Shown one piece after another: positions 19,379 through 28,403 of a DNA stretch of 64,000 bases. Below the pieces are notes generated by a model. The model ran no database searches. It was not told the origin of the DNA and saw nothing but the letters and a program-made list of their open reading frames with translations. The first letter of the stretch is position 1, and every line of letters begins with the position of its first letter. The translations under genes were made by a program, and so were the position numbers. Source of the DNA: Candidatus Streptomyces philanthi (GTDB lineage: Bacteria > Actinomycetota > Actinomycetes > Streptomycetales > Streptomycetaceae); contig CP073042.1 of NCBI GenBank assembly GCA_018114805.1, positions 2,976,001 through 3,040,000 on the forward strand, given 5' to 3'.

Positions 19379-20483
19379 GTGAACGTGGACGAGTACGCCA
19401 TCGGGCCGATCGATCGCGCCTTCCTCGCACTGGCCCGTCAACACCAGCCGACCACCGGGTTCTTCCTCGACTTCGGCGGGCCCGCGCCGGACCCCGCCGC
19501 GCTCGCGGAGCGGGTGCTCGGGCGCGCAGCCGGGTTGCCCGCGCTGAACCTGCTGCGCCAGGATGGCCGGGCGCGCCGGTGGCGCCCGCGTACGGCCGAC
19601 TTCGACCCGGGCGCGCAAGTGCGCCGGCGCGCCGGCCTGTGCGGCCCCGACGCGCTGGCCGACGCGACGAGCGCGCTGCTCAGCCACCCGCCGCCGGGCG
19701 ACGAGCACCCACCCTGGGACCTGTGGCTGCTGGAGGGGGAAGCCGAGCGGGCTGGCGCGGCGGAACAGGGTGGCGCTGCGGAGCGCGCGGGGGCGCGTGG
19801 CGGGTTTCGGTTGGCGTTGCGGGTGCACCACGCCGTGCAGGACGGAGTGCGCGGCGCGGCTGCCGAGGCCGGCCGGCGCGCTGCTGGCCGCCTCGGACGC
19901 CGTACGCTAACTCGGCCGCGGCCGCGGCTGGCCCGCGCTGCGCGCCCACCCCGCCAGCCGCACCGCGTGGACCAGCCAGGACGTTCCCCTGGCTCGGTTG
20001 CGCCAGCTCGCCGACGCGTGGCGGACCAGCGTCAACGACGTGTGCCTGACGGACCTGGCGCGCGCGGTGCGCGCCTGGCGCCGGGACGGCGGCCCGGGCG
20101 CGTGCCCCGATCTGCCGGTGCTGGTGGCCATGTCCACGCGGGGCCCGGGCCAGCGGTACGGGCCGGGCAACCACGTGGTCGGCTACCGGCTGCTGCTGCC
20201 GTCGTCGGCGCGCCGGCTCGCCGTGCGCGCGGCCCCGCACCGGGGCGGCGAGTGGGCGATGGGCCACGTCAGGAACGTCGTGCCGCTCGGGGTCAGTTCG
20301 GTCACCGTCATCGACGAGGAGCTGACCTGCCTCGGCGCCCGGCTAACCGGGGCGTCCATGTTTTACGACGTGCACGACGGGCTGCTCGGCTACGTCTCGT
20401 TCACGCGCGCGGGCGGAGTCGTACGGTGCGGCGTCGTGTACGACGCGGCACTGCCCCGCGCCGCCGACCTGGCCCGCCATTAG
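19379..20483 (+). pseudogene. WS/DGAT-like acyltransferase (condensation fold), frameshifted
   Basis: Starts at GTG 19379 (V-N-V-D-E-Y-A-I-G-P-I-D). The active-site motif HHxxxDG is present as V-H-H-A-V-Q-D-G-V near 19835, which places it with wax-ester-synthase/diacylglycerol acyltransferase-like proteins. The C-terminal part in another frame (W-R-T-S-V-N-D-V-C-L-T-D-L) has the N-D-V motif of that family. Shifts fall just after the HH motif (about 19850) and near 19960. The segment E-R-A-G-A-A-E-Q-G-G-A-A-E-R-A-G-A is an internal repeat. At about 365 residues it is shorter than typical WS/DGAT enzymes. Confidence 0.62.
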
Positions 20484-20737
20484 CAGCAGGCGCTGTCCCC
20501 CGATCCGGCCGGGGCACAGGCCCGGATGGCGGGGGCGGCTGAGGCCGTCGACGGTGCGGGGGGCGTGGGGCCGGAGGCTCCGCCGTAGGGTGACACCGGC
20601 CCGATCACGGGCGCCCACCAGCCACCGGCCACCGGCCACCCGTCACCGACCGCTCATCACCGACCGCCCGTGGCCGGCCGCCGCCCCCAACACTTAGCCC
20701 TTGCGCTTACTCTTCACCCGGCGCGATACTTAGCCTC

Positions 20738-21076
20738 ATGGCACAGTATTCGGCGCCGCTGGACGGCATGCTCGTCGCCCTCGCCGACCCGACCCGGCGC
20801 GCGGTCATCCGGCGCCTCGGCCACGGGCCGCTGAGCGTCGGCGACCTCGCCAGCGAGTTCCCGATGACCCTCCCCTCGTTCATGAAGCACGTACGGACCC
20901 TGGAGATGAACGGGCTCATACGCACGGTCAAGACCGGCCGGGTGCGCACGTGCGTGCTCAGCCGCGAGCGGCTCGCCCTCGTCGACGACTGGCTCGCGGA
21001 GCAGCGCCGGATCTGGGCGGAGCGCACCGACCGACTGGAGGAGTTCGTCACCAACCCGGAGGAGAAAAGCCCGTGA
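20738..21076 (+). CDS. ArsR-family transcriptional regulator
   Basis: 112 residues from ATG 20738. The winged helix reads A-L-A-D-P-T-R-R-A-V-I-R-R-L, then S-V-G-D-L-A-S-E-F-P-M-T-L-P-S-F-M-K-H. No Cys or His metal site is seen, so it is of the metal-independent type that commonly precedes SRPBCC genes. Its TGA overlaps the GTG of the next gene (GTGA), so the two are translationally coupled. It probably autoregulates the operon from the A/T-richer region 20690-20737. Confidence 0.85.
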   Translation: MAQYSAPLDGMLVALADPTRRAVIRRLGHGPLSVGDLASEFPMTLPSFMKHVRTLEMNGLIRTVKTGRVRTCVLSRERLALVDDWLAEQRRIWAERTDRLEEFVTNPEEKSP

Positions 21077-21609
21077 ACGCAGATCTCGACCTCGCGCTGG
21101 CGCGGGTCATCCGGGCCCCGCGCGCCACCGTGTGGAGCGCGTGGGCCGACCCGTCCCGGCTTGAGCGGTGGTGGGTCCCGGCTCCGTCTCGTTGCCGGCT
21201 CGACCGGTTGGACCTGCGGCCCGGTGGCGCCTTCGTGACGCGGCTGAGCGACGACGGGGGCGCGTTCGTCCCCCACCTGAACGCCTGCTTCCTGGCCGTC
21301 GAACCGGGTGAGCGCATCGTGTTCACCAACGCGGTCGACGGCGCCTGGCGGCCCGCGCGCCCCGTCCCGGTCGCGATGACCGCCACCATCACCTTCGGCG
21401 ACCACCCGGAGGGCACGGACTACCGGCTGGTCGTCCGGCACGGCGAGCCGGAGGACCGCGCCCTGCACGAGAAGCTGGGCTTCGCCGAGGGCTAGGGCAC
21501 GTTCGTCGGCCAGTTGGCCGCGCTCAGCGAGAACACGGACCCGCGGAGCGCGGGCCCGGGGAGCATAGGCCCGGGGAGCACGACACCGGGGGTCGGGGAC
21601 CCGCGATGA
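21073..21609 (+). pseudogene. SRPBCC/AHSA1 domain protein with internal amber
   Basis: Starts at GTG 21073 overlapping the ArsR stop. The fold is marked by R-V-I-R-A-P-R-A-T-V-W-S-A-W and R-L-E-R-W-W-V-P, typical of the AHSA1 ligand-binding family. A TAG at 21493-21495 ends the frame after K-L-G-F-A-E-G. The following codons read G-T-F-V-G-Q-L-A-A-L-S-E-N, where the family has G-W-G-T-x-x-x-Q-L, so TAG most likely replaces the conserved Trp codon TGG. Past the amber the frame runs to TGA 21607-21609, overlapping the next ATG. This supports the longer ancestral gene; the truncated product would still be 140 residues. Confidence 0.72.
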
Positions 21610-22233
21610 AGATCAGCCTCACCGAGTTCGTCACGCTCGACGGCGTCTGCCAGGGCCCCGGCTCGCCGGACGAGGACACCAGCGACGGGTTCACGGCCGG
21701 CGGCTGGCTCGTACCGCACATGGACGCGGCGTTCGTCCAGCGCGCCTCCGACTGGCTCGACCTCGCCGACGGCCTGCTGTTCGGCCGGCGCACCTACGAG
21801 GCGTTCGCCCGCGACTGGCCGGCGATCACCGACCCGGCCGACCCGTTCGCCGGGCGGATGAACACGCTCCCGAAGTACGTCGTGTCGCACACCCTAACCG
21901 AGGGGAGCTGGCACCCCACAACCGTGCTCACGGGCGACCCGGCCGAGGCGGTCGCCGAGCTGAGGGCGCGGCCGGGCCGGGAACTCCAGATCCACGGCAG
22001 CGCCCGCCTGGGCGACGCCCTGCTGGCGGCGGGCCTCGTTCGACACGCTCCGCCTCGTCGTCGCGCCCACGGTCCTGCGCACCGGCCGGCGCCTGCTGTC
22101 CGGCCCGGGCGCCCCGTCGGGCCTGCGCCTGGTCCACCACGAGGCGACGCCGAACGGCCTGCTGCTCCTGGAGTACGAGACGACGGGCCAGGCGCCACGG
22201 GGTACGTACGAGGGTGTCGCCGCCTTCACCTAG
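21606..22233 (+). pseudogene. dihydrofolate-reductase/RibD C-terminal family protein, frameshifted
   Basis: Starts at ATG 21606, overlapping the TGA of the extended SRPBCC frame. Family features are F-V-T-L-D-G-V-C-Q-G-P-G, then L-L-F-G-R-R-T-Y-E-A-F-A, then K-Y-V-V-S-H-T-L. An extra T near 22032 shifts the frame after D-A-L-L-A-A-G-L. The downstream frame gives V-D-T-L-R-L-V-V-A-P-T-V-L, then G-L-L-L-L-E-Y-E, and ends at TAG 22231-22233. Inferred length is 208 residues, normal for this family of NADPH-dependent reductase-like proteins of uncertain substrate. Confidence 0.75.
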
Positions 22234-22236
22234 GAG

Positions 22237-22333
22237 GCGCCGCGTCACGTCGCCGGAAGGCCGTTACGTCGCCGAGGGTCCGGAACGTCCCCGAGAGGCC
22301 GGAACGCCCCTGAGAGGGTGGAACGTCCCGGCC
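22237..22333. repeat. imperfect short tandem repeats
   Basis: Directly after the reductase gene are four imperfect copies of a unit of about 20 bases based on CGAGAGGCCGGAACGCCCC (variants GCCGGAAGGCCGTTACGTC, GAGGGTCCGGAACGTCCCC, GAGAGGGTGGAACGTCCC). No coding bias. Function unknown. Confidence 0.45.
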
Positions 22334-22418
22334 AGCACGGCCGGGCGTGGTCCGCACGGCGCGCGAGGGGGCCTGCGGCGCACTAGTGGGGCGCGCGATC
22401 GCCCCGTACAAAGGGCGC

Positions 22419-23270
22419 ATGACTGCCGACGAACACGAACCCAGCAACGTCGCCGAGATGATCCACGTCAACCGGAACAACTGGGACGCCCGCACGCCCA
22501 TCCACGTGGCCAGCGAGTTCTACGGCCTGAACGAGGCCCGCGACAGCGGCCACTGGTTCGCCGACTTCGAATGGCCGGACCTGGGCGACCTCACCGGCCG
22601 GGACGTCCTCCACCTGCAGTACCACCTGGGCACCGAGACCCTCGCGTTCGCCGAGCGCAGCGCGACCACCACCGGGCTCGACTTCTCCGGCGCGGCCGTG
22701 GCCGAGGCGCGGCGCATCGCACGCGACGCGGGCCGGGAGGTGACCTACGTGGAGGCCGACGTGCACGACGCGGTCGACGCCCTCGGCGGGCGGCGCTTCG
22801 ACGTCGTCTACACCGGCAAGGACGCCCTGTGCTACCTGCCCGACCTCGCCCGCTGGGCCGCCGCCGTGGCCGCCCTGCTGCGCCCGGGCGGGTTCCTGTA
22901 ACTGGTGGAGTTCCACCCGCTGCTCCAGTCGCTCGGCGCCGTGCCCGAGCCGGGCGAGCAGCACCTGCGGCTGCGCCAGGACTACCTGGGGGGCCGGGGG
23001 CCGCTGCGGGTCGAGGTGGCCCACACGTACACCGACGGCCCGCCGCTCGCCGAGGCCACCACCTGCTACGAGTGGCGGCACGGGCTCAGTGACATCGTCA
23101 CCGCCCTGCTCGGTGCTGGCCTGGCCATCGAGGTGCTGCGCGAGACCGAGCTGCTGCCGTGGCCGCGCTTCGCGGGCATGGTGCCGGCCGACGGCGGCTG
23201 GTGGCGGCTGCCCGACCACGACCCGAAGATCCCCCTGATGTTCGCCCTGCGGGCGCGCGCTACGCCGTAA
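22419..23270 (+). pseudogene. class I SAM-dependent methyltransferase split by in-frame TAA
   Basis: Starts at ATG 22419 (M-T-A-D-E-H-E-P-S-N-V-A-E-M). The Rossmann core has D-V-L-H-L-Q-Y-H-L-G-T-E-T-L and T-T-G-L-D-F-S-G-A-A-V-A-E-A, then Y-V-E-A-D-V-H-D-A. A TAA at 22899-22901 follows L-L-R-P-G-G-F-L. The same frame continues with L-V-E-F-H-P-L-L-Q-S-L-G, where relatives have G-G-x-L-Y-x-x-E-x-H-P, so a TAC Tyr codon has probably become TAA. The remaining C-terminus (W-R-H-G-L-S-D-I-V-T) ends at TAA 23270. Full length would be 283 residues. The product up to the TAA lacks the C-terminal substrate region. Confidence 0.75.
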
Positions 23271-23487
23271 CCCCCTGACCGGAACGGCGACTTACTTAGC
23301 GTCCGGGGTCTGCCCCCGGGCACCGGGACGCGCCGGGCGGCGCGCCCGTTGCCGGGTGTTGCCGGCCCCGCGGTGCGTGCCGCGCAACGCCCGCGCCCTG
23401 CGCCAAGCTGTGCGCGTGGGTTCGGCGGCGCGCGCCGCGACCGCCGCTGGAGCGGGGAGGGGACCCGGACACCCGCAGGGGGAAACC

Positions 23488-24807
23488 ATGGGCGAACTGC
23501 GCCCGCTGGCCGACGACCTGAGCGACGAGTGCCGGCAGTTCGCCGTCCTGCTCCGCGAGCTGTTCGCCGGTCTCGGAATCTCCGTACGCCGCTACGCCGC
23601 CAGCCGCTACCGCGACCCCGGCACCATCTCGCGTTATCTCAGCGGCACCCGCGTACCGCCATTGGAGTTCGTGCTCGACCTGGCCGCGGCGCGCTCCGTG
23701 CAGACCGCGCCGGACGCGGTGGAACTGCTCCGCGAGCGGCACGGGGCCACCATCCACACCAGCGGCTCGGTCGGACACGCCGTCGAGGTGTTGCAGAACC
23801 AGCTCGCCGACGCCGACCGCGCGGCGCGCAGCGCCACCCTGACCGAGGACGCGCTGGGTCGGGCGCTGCTTGAGCGCCAGCACCGGATCGCCGACCTGGA
23901 GGTGCGGCTCGGGCAGTTGGAGGCGGCGTGGGCGGCGGAGCGGGCCCGGGTCGAGACGCTAGAAAAAGAGTTGGCGTGCCCCGACCACGACCGCGAACAG
24001 CTCCTCCACGAGCAGGACCGGCTGCGCCAGGAAGTACGCCGCCTCACCGACGAGTTGGAGGAGGTGCGCCGCCGCGGCATGCTCGCCGAGGACCGGTGCC
24101 AGCTCCTGGAGCGGCAACTCGCCGCCGTGGAGGCGCAGGGCGTGGCCTCCGGCGAGACGCACGAGGCCGACGAGGCGGAGGCGGTCGGCCTCTCCCCCGT
24201 CACCAACGCCCCGCCGTACGCCACCGCCACCGCTCACGGCGCCCCCGGCCGGACCGCCACCGCGACTGCCACCGCCGGCAGGCCGGCCCAGCACCCGGCG
24301 GCGGCCTCCCCGCCGCCCGCCGCGACGCCCTGGGGCGCGGGGCCGCGACCGAAGATCCTCGTCGTCGACGACCAGCGCGACAACCTGCTGGCCATGGAGG
24401 CGGTGCTCGCCACCCTGGGACAGGAACTCGTCGCGGCCACCTCGGGGCGGGAGGCCCTGAGGGGCCTGCTCGACCACGACGACTTCGCGGTCATCCTGCT
24501 CGACGTGCAGTTGCCGGAGATGGACGGCTACGAGACGGCCGCCCAGATCAAGCGCCGCCCCCGCAACCGCGACATCCCCCTCCTCTTCCTCACCGCCATG
24601 GGCGCCGACCCCGAACACTCCTCACGCGGCTACGCCGCGGGCGCCGTCGACTACATCGCCAAGCCGGTCGACCCGTGGGCGCTGCGAGCCAAGGTCTCCA
24701 CCTTCACCGAGATCTTCCTGGAACGCCGCCACTACTCCCGCCACGCTACCACCCCGTATACCGGATTCCCGAACTCCCGGTTCTCCGATTTCCGACCCAT
24801 TCCCTGA
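23488..24807 (+). CDS. HTH - coiled coil - response-regulator receiver fusion
   Basis: Intact, 439 residues from ATG 23488. Residues 10-75 look like an XRE-type HTH: L-L-R-E-L-F-A-G-L-G-I-S-V-R-R-Y, then D-P-G-T-I-S-R-Y-L-S-G-T-R. Residues 90-230 form a long heptad coiled coil (L-E-V-R-L-G-Q-L-E-A-A-W-A, then L-R-Q-E-V-R-R-L-T-D-E-L-E). A Pro/Ala/Thr linker leads to a CheY-like receiver at about 288-410, with K-I-L-V-V-D-D-Q, phospho-acceptor Asp in L-L-D-V-Q-L-P-E-M-D-G, and K-P-V-D at the Lys site. No kinase gene is adjacent. The receiver lies C-terminal to the HTH, the reverse of classic response regulators. Confidence 0.85.
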   Translation: MGELRPLADDLSDECRQFAVLLRELFAGLGISVRRYAASRYRDPGTISRYLSGTRVPPLEFVLDLAAARSVQTAPDAVELLRERHGATIHTSGSVGHAVEVLQNQLADADRAARSATLTEDALGRALLERQHRIADLEVRLGQLEAAWAAERARVETLEKELACPDHDREQLLHEQDRLRQEVRRLTDELEEVRRRGMLAEDRCQLLERQLAAVEAQGVASGETHEADEAEAVGLSPVTNAPPYATATAHGAPGRTATATATAGRPAQHPAAASPPPAATPWGAGPRPKILVVDDQRDNLLAMEAVLATLGQELVAATSGREALRGLLDHDDFAVILLDVQLPEMDGYETAAQIKRRPRNRDIPLLFLTAMGADPEHSSRGYAAGAVDYIAKPVDPWALRAKVSTFTEIFLERRHYSRHATTPYTGFPNSRFSDFRPIP

Positions 24808-25153
24808 GGAATCCAGGAATCCCCCCGGCACTCGTCGCGCCTTCTTTTCTTTCTTCTCCCCCGGACGCGCATGGGCTCCCACCCGCGCGCGGGGACCCCG
24901 GAACGCGGAGCCGTAAGCTCGCGGGAAGACGGAAAACGCGGGAAAGCGGCGGGGGCAAGGGTGGGCCAGGGGACGAGCGGGTGGGGCGCGCGGCACGGCG
25001 CCAGGGGGTGAGTGCGCGTCCCCAGGGTACGTAGAGGTGGGACCCGTACGTATTTACGGGGTGCCGTTCCAGCCAATATTGGTGCGCCGGCGAGCGGCTT
25101 TACGTGCCGCCCCACGGCAATTCCGGACGCGTGGCCCGGGGCGTGCGGCGCGG
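24808..25153. other. intergenic region
   Basis: About 345 bp between convergent genes with no supported gene. A T/C-rich tract at 24840-24862 (CTTCTTTTCTTTCTTCTCCC) is the only unusual feature. No clear terminator hairpin seen. Confidence 0.4.
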
Positions 25154-25366
25154 CTAGCGCTGGTGGGACTGCCCGGACTCGTGCCCCGAGCCCTGCCCGC
25201 CCTCGCGGTCCGACGGGTGGCCGGACTGGTGCTGGGGCGCGTGCTCGGTGTGGGTGGCCGGCTTCGGCTCGGCCACCGGGTCGATGGCGGTGCCCGCCCC
25301 GTACGCGGTGCCGAACGTCGCGGCGAGTACGACGACGTACGCGGCGACCTTCAGACCTGTGTGCAT
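25154..25366 (-). CDS. small exported His-rich protein of the copper locus
   Basis: 70 residues from ATG 25366. An N-terminal hydrophobic helix (L-K-V-A-A-Y-V-V-V-L-A-A-T-F-G-T-A-Y-G) is followed by A-I-D-P-V-A-E-P-K and a tail with seven His (T-H-T-E-H-A-P-Q-H-Q-S-G-H-P, then G-H-E-S-G-Q-S-H-Q-R). I recall streptomycete copper loci encoding a similar but longer protein, so this may be a shortened form. It diverges from copA with two CsoR-type palindromes between them. Inferred role: periplasm-side copper binding. Confidence 0.65.
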   Translation of the reverse strand: MHTGLKVAAYVVVLAATFGTAYGAGTAIDPVAEPKPATHTEHAPQHQSGHPSDREGGQGSGHESGQSHQR

Positions 25367-25458
25367 GACCGGCTCCCTCGGTCGCTTCTCAGTCGGTGTG
25401 CGGTCGGTGTTCAGTCGCTGGGCGTGGCCGCCGATCCGAGCGTCCACCATGCTGAAGA

Positions 25459-25473
25459 TACCCCCAGGGGGTA
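25459..25473. promoter_or_regulatory. CsoR-type copper operator, left copy
   Basis: A perfect 15-base palindrome, TACCCCCAGGGGGTA. It matches the TACCCC-n-GGGGTA pattern bound by the copper-responsive repressor CsoR in actinobacteria. It lies 93 bp upstream of the His-rich gene on the minus strand and probably controls it. Confidence 0.75.
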
Positions 25474-25540
25474 CATAGTCAAGCGGCCGCGCACCCTTGC
25501 GTCTCGCACTCCTGGGGGGTACACCTGGAAGGGCAGAAAT

Positions 25541-25557
25541 ATACCCCATAGGGGTAT
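25541..25557. promoter_or_regulatory. CsoR-type copper operator, right copy
   Basis: Perfect arms ATACCCC and GGGGTAT with spacer ATA, 88 bp upstream of the copA start. A partial half-site (CTGGGGGGTAC, about 25512-25522) lies between it and the left copy. Expected effect: CsoR represses copA until Cu(I) binds. No csoR gene is in the window. Confidence 0.78.
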
Positions 25558-25644
25558 TGATCGACAGCGGCGGCGACAGCGTGCGCGTACGGACCAGCCA
25601 GCGGGCGCGCGCCGACCGGGGATGCGGGAATGAGGAGCTGAGGG

Positions 25645-27981
25645 ATGACCAGCACGGTGACTGAGCCGGCCGAGGTTGAGCTCGCCATTGGCGGGATGAC
25701 CTGCGCCTCGTGCGCCGCCCGGATCGAGAAGAAGCTGAACCGCATCGAGGGCGTGACGGCCACCGTCAACTACGCCACCGAGAAGGCGAAGGTCAGCTAC
25801 GCCGACGGGGTCACCGTGGACGACCTGATCGGCATGGTGGAGGCCACCGGGTACACCGCGGCCCCGCCCGCCCCCGCCCGCCCGCGACGCCCCACCGCGA
25901 CCGACGACGGCGACGGGGGGCGCGACGCCAGCGCCCCGGCCACCGGCTCCGCGCCGGCACGCGTCCCCGGGAGCACCGGTGGCGAGGGCGGCGACGGCGG
26001 GCCCGACCCGCTCACCCCGCTGCGCCAGCGGCTGATCACCGCCGTGGTGCTCGCCATCCCGGTGATCGCCATGGCGATGTTGCCGGCCTGGCAGTTCGAG
26101 AACTGGCAGTGGCTCTCGCTGACCCTCGCCGCCCCCGTCGTGACGTACGTCGCCTGGCCGTTCCACCGCGCCGCGTTCACCAACGCCCGGCACGGCGCGG
26201 CCACCATGGACACGCTGATATCGGTGGGCACCGGGGCCGCGTTCCTGTGGTCGGTGTGGGCCCTGTTCTTCGGCACCGCCGGCACCCCCGGCATGACGCA
26301 CGGCTTCGAGCTGACCATCGAGCGTACCGACGGCTCCGGCAACATCTACCTGGAGGCGGCGGCCGGCGTGACGGCGTTCATCCTGGCCGGGCGGTACTTC
26401 GAGGGCCGCTCCAAGCGCAAGGCCGGGGCCGCGCTGCGGGCGCTCATCTCGCTGGGCGCCAAGGAGGTCACCGTGGTGCGCGGCGAGTGCGAGGAGCGTG
26501 TCGCCATCGAGGACCTCACGGTCGGCGACCACTTCGTGGTGCGCCCCGGCGAGAAGATCGCCACCGACGGTGTGGTCGTGGAGGGCAGCTCGGCCGTGGA
26601 CACGGCCATGCTGACCGGCGAGTCGGTCCCGGTCGAGGTCGCGGTCGGCGACGCGGTCACCGGCGCCACGCTCAACGCGGTCGGACGCCTGGTCGTACGG
26701 GCCACCCGGGTCGGCGCCGACACCCAGCTCGCCAGGATGGCCAAGCTGGTGGAGGACGCGCAGAACGGCAAGGCCGCCGCCCAGCGCCTGGCCGACCGGA
26801 TCTCCGCGGTCTTCGTGCCCATCGTCATCGCCGTGGCCGTCGGCACCCTGGGCTTCTGGCTCGGCAACGGGTCGAGCCTAACCGCGGCCTTCACCGCGGC
26901 CGTGGCCGTACTGATCATCGCCTGCCCGTGCGCCCTCGGCCTCGCCACGCCGACCGCGCTGCTGGTCGGTACGGGGCGCGGCGCCCAGCTCGGCATCCTG
27001 ATCAAGGGGCCCGAGGTGCTGGAGACCACCCGGCGCGTGGACACCGTCGTCCTGGACAAGACCGACACCGTCACCACCGGCACCATGACCCTGCTCGCCA
27101 CCCACACCACCGCCGGCACCACCGAGGACGAGGCGCTGCGGCTGGCCGGCGCGCTGGAGCACGCGTCCGAGCACCCCATCGCGCGGGCGGTCGCCGCCGG
27201 CGCCGCCGAGCGCGTCGGACCGCTGCCAACCCCGGAGGACTTCGCCAACGTGCCCGGGCTCGGGGTGCAGGGCGTCGTGGACGGCCACGCCGTCCTCGTC
27301 GGCCGGGAGAAGCTGCTGACCGAGTGGGCCATGGAGCTGCCCGCCGGACTCGCCGAGGCCAAGGCCGCCGCCGAGGCCGCCGGCCGGACCGGCATCGTGG
27401 TGGCCTGGGACGGGCGGGCCCGCGTCGTCCTCGAGGTCGCCGACGCCGTGAAGGACACCAGCGCGGAGGCCATCGCCCGGCTGCGCGCCCTCGGCCTCAC
27501 CGCGATCCTGCTGACCGGCGACAACACCGCCGTCGCACGCTCCGTCGCCCGTGAGGTCGGCATCGACGAGGTGATCGCCGAGGTCATGCCCGAGGACAAG
27601 GTGGACGTGGTCAAGCGGCTCCAGGCCGAGGGCCGCTCGGTGGCGATGGTCGGCGACGGCGTCAACGACGCCGCCGCGCTCGCCCAGGCCGACCTGGGCC
27701 TGGCGATGGGCACCGGCACCGACGCCGCGATCGAGGCCGGCAACCTGACGCTGGTACGGGGCGACCTGCGGGCCGCGGCGGACGCCATCCGGCTCTCCCG
27801 GCGCACCCTGCGCACCATCCAGTCCAACCTCTTCTGGGCCTTCGCCTACAACGTCGCCGCGCTGCCGCTGGCCGCGGCCGGACTGCTGAACCCGATGATC
27901 GCCGGCGCCGCCATGGCCTTCTCGTCGGTCTTCGTGGTCGGCAACAGCCTGCGGCTGCGCCGCTTCCGGGCGACGAGCTAG
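25645..27981 (+). CDS. copA: copper-exporting P1B-type ATPase with altered phosphorylation motif
   Basis: Intact, 778 residues from ATG 25645. The N-terminal metal-binding domain has G-M-T-C-A-S-C (Cys20, Cys23). Membrane helices follow, then the actuator loop T-G-E-S-V-P-V, the transmembrane C-P-C at 427-429, the S-E-H-P-I-A nucleotide-binding motif, and [12 protein letters not shown] near the end. This is a full Cu(I) exporter. The catalytic motif, normally D-K-T-G-T, reads D-K-T-D-T: the phosphorylated Asp471 is kept, but Gly474 is Asp (codon GAC at 27064-27066 where GGC is expected). That Gly is nearly invariant, so activity may be reduced or lost. Two upstream CsoR-type boxes imply copper induction. 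Confidence 0.93.
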   Translation: MTSTVTEPAEVELAIGGMTCASCAARIEKKLNRIEGVTATVNYATEKAKVSYADGVTVDDLIGMVEATGYTAAPPAPARPRRPTATDDGDGGRDASAPATGSAPARVPGSTGGEGGDGGPDPLTPLRQRLITAVVLAIPVIAMAMLPAWQFENWQWLSLTLAAPVVTYVAWPFHRAAFTNARHGAATMDTLISVGTGAAFLWSVWALFFGTAGTPGMTHGFELTIERTDGSGNIYLEAAAGVTAFILAGRYFEGRSKRKAGAALRALISLGAKEVTVVRGECEERVAIEDLTVGDHFVVRPGEKIATDGVVVEGSSAVDTAMLTGESVPVEVAVGDAVTGATLNAVGRLVVRATRVGADTQLARMAKLVEDAQNGKAAAQRLADRISAVFVPIVIAVAVGTLGFWLGNGSSLTAAFTAAVAVLIIACPCALGLATPTALLVGTGRGAQLGILIKGPEVLETTRRVDTVVLDKTDTVTTGTMTLLATHTTAGTTEDEALRLAGALEHASEHPIARAVAAGAAERVGPLPTPEDFANVPGLGVQGVVDGHAVLVGREKLLTEWAMELPAGLAEAKAAAEAAGRTGIVVAWDGRARVVLEVADAVKDTSAEAIARLRALGLTAILLTGDNTAVARSVAREVGIDEVIAEVMPEDKVDVVKRLQAEGRSVAMVGDGVNDAAALAQADLGLAMGTGTDAAIEAGNLTLVRGDLRAAADAIRLSRRTLRTIQSNLFWAFAYNVAALPLAAAGLLNPMIAGAAMAFSSVFVVGNSLRLRRFRATS

Positions 27982-28028
27982 CGGCTCCCGCGCGCGCCGG
28001 CGCGGCGCGCGCGACCGTTGGGCCCACC

Positions 28029-28064
28029 GTCAGCGGGGCCGGGAACCCTCCCGGCCCCGCTGAC
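28029..28064 (+). terminator. strong hairpin after copA
   Basis: A perfect 16-bp inverted repeat (left arm GTCAGCGGGGCCGGGA) with a 4-base loop, 48 bp after the copA stop. Confidence 0.85.
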
Positions 28065-28403
28065 GCGTAAACGGCAGATACTGCCCGGCCCGACGGCCGG
28101 CTAATCTTATGACCCGCATTTCATTGCGCAGGCGACAGTGCGGCTGCTTCCCGTTATCCTCGCAACACGGGCCGTTACCCTTGAACGAGCCGCGGGAACT
28201 CGTTTCCTATTCCGTTCTCCGTTTCCTTTCCCCTTTCGTTTCGCATTCGCTTTCCCGTCGCCGTTTTCCCGTACACCAGCTCACCAGCCGCGCTGTTTCA
28301 CATTCCCACGGAAGCCCGTCCCGACCGTCGCGCGCGCCCTTTCCGCGCACGCCGGGGACGGCTTCACCGCAAGGCGCACCACACGATTCGCGAGGAGGGC
28401 CTC
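28065..28403. other. low-GC, pyrimidine-rich leader region of the methyltransferase gene
   Basis: No supported gene. From about 28195 to 28275 the plus strand is a run of TTTCC/TTTCG units, strikingly poor in purines for this genome. GAGGAGG at 28392-28398 is the ribosome site of the next gene. Confidence 0.5.

Noticed and set aside
25710..27554. 614-codon open frame overlapping copA
   Set aside because: Out-of-frame shadow of copA, extremely Arg-rich.
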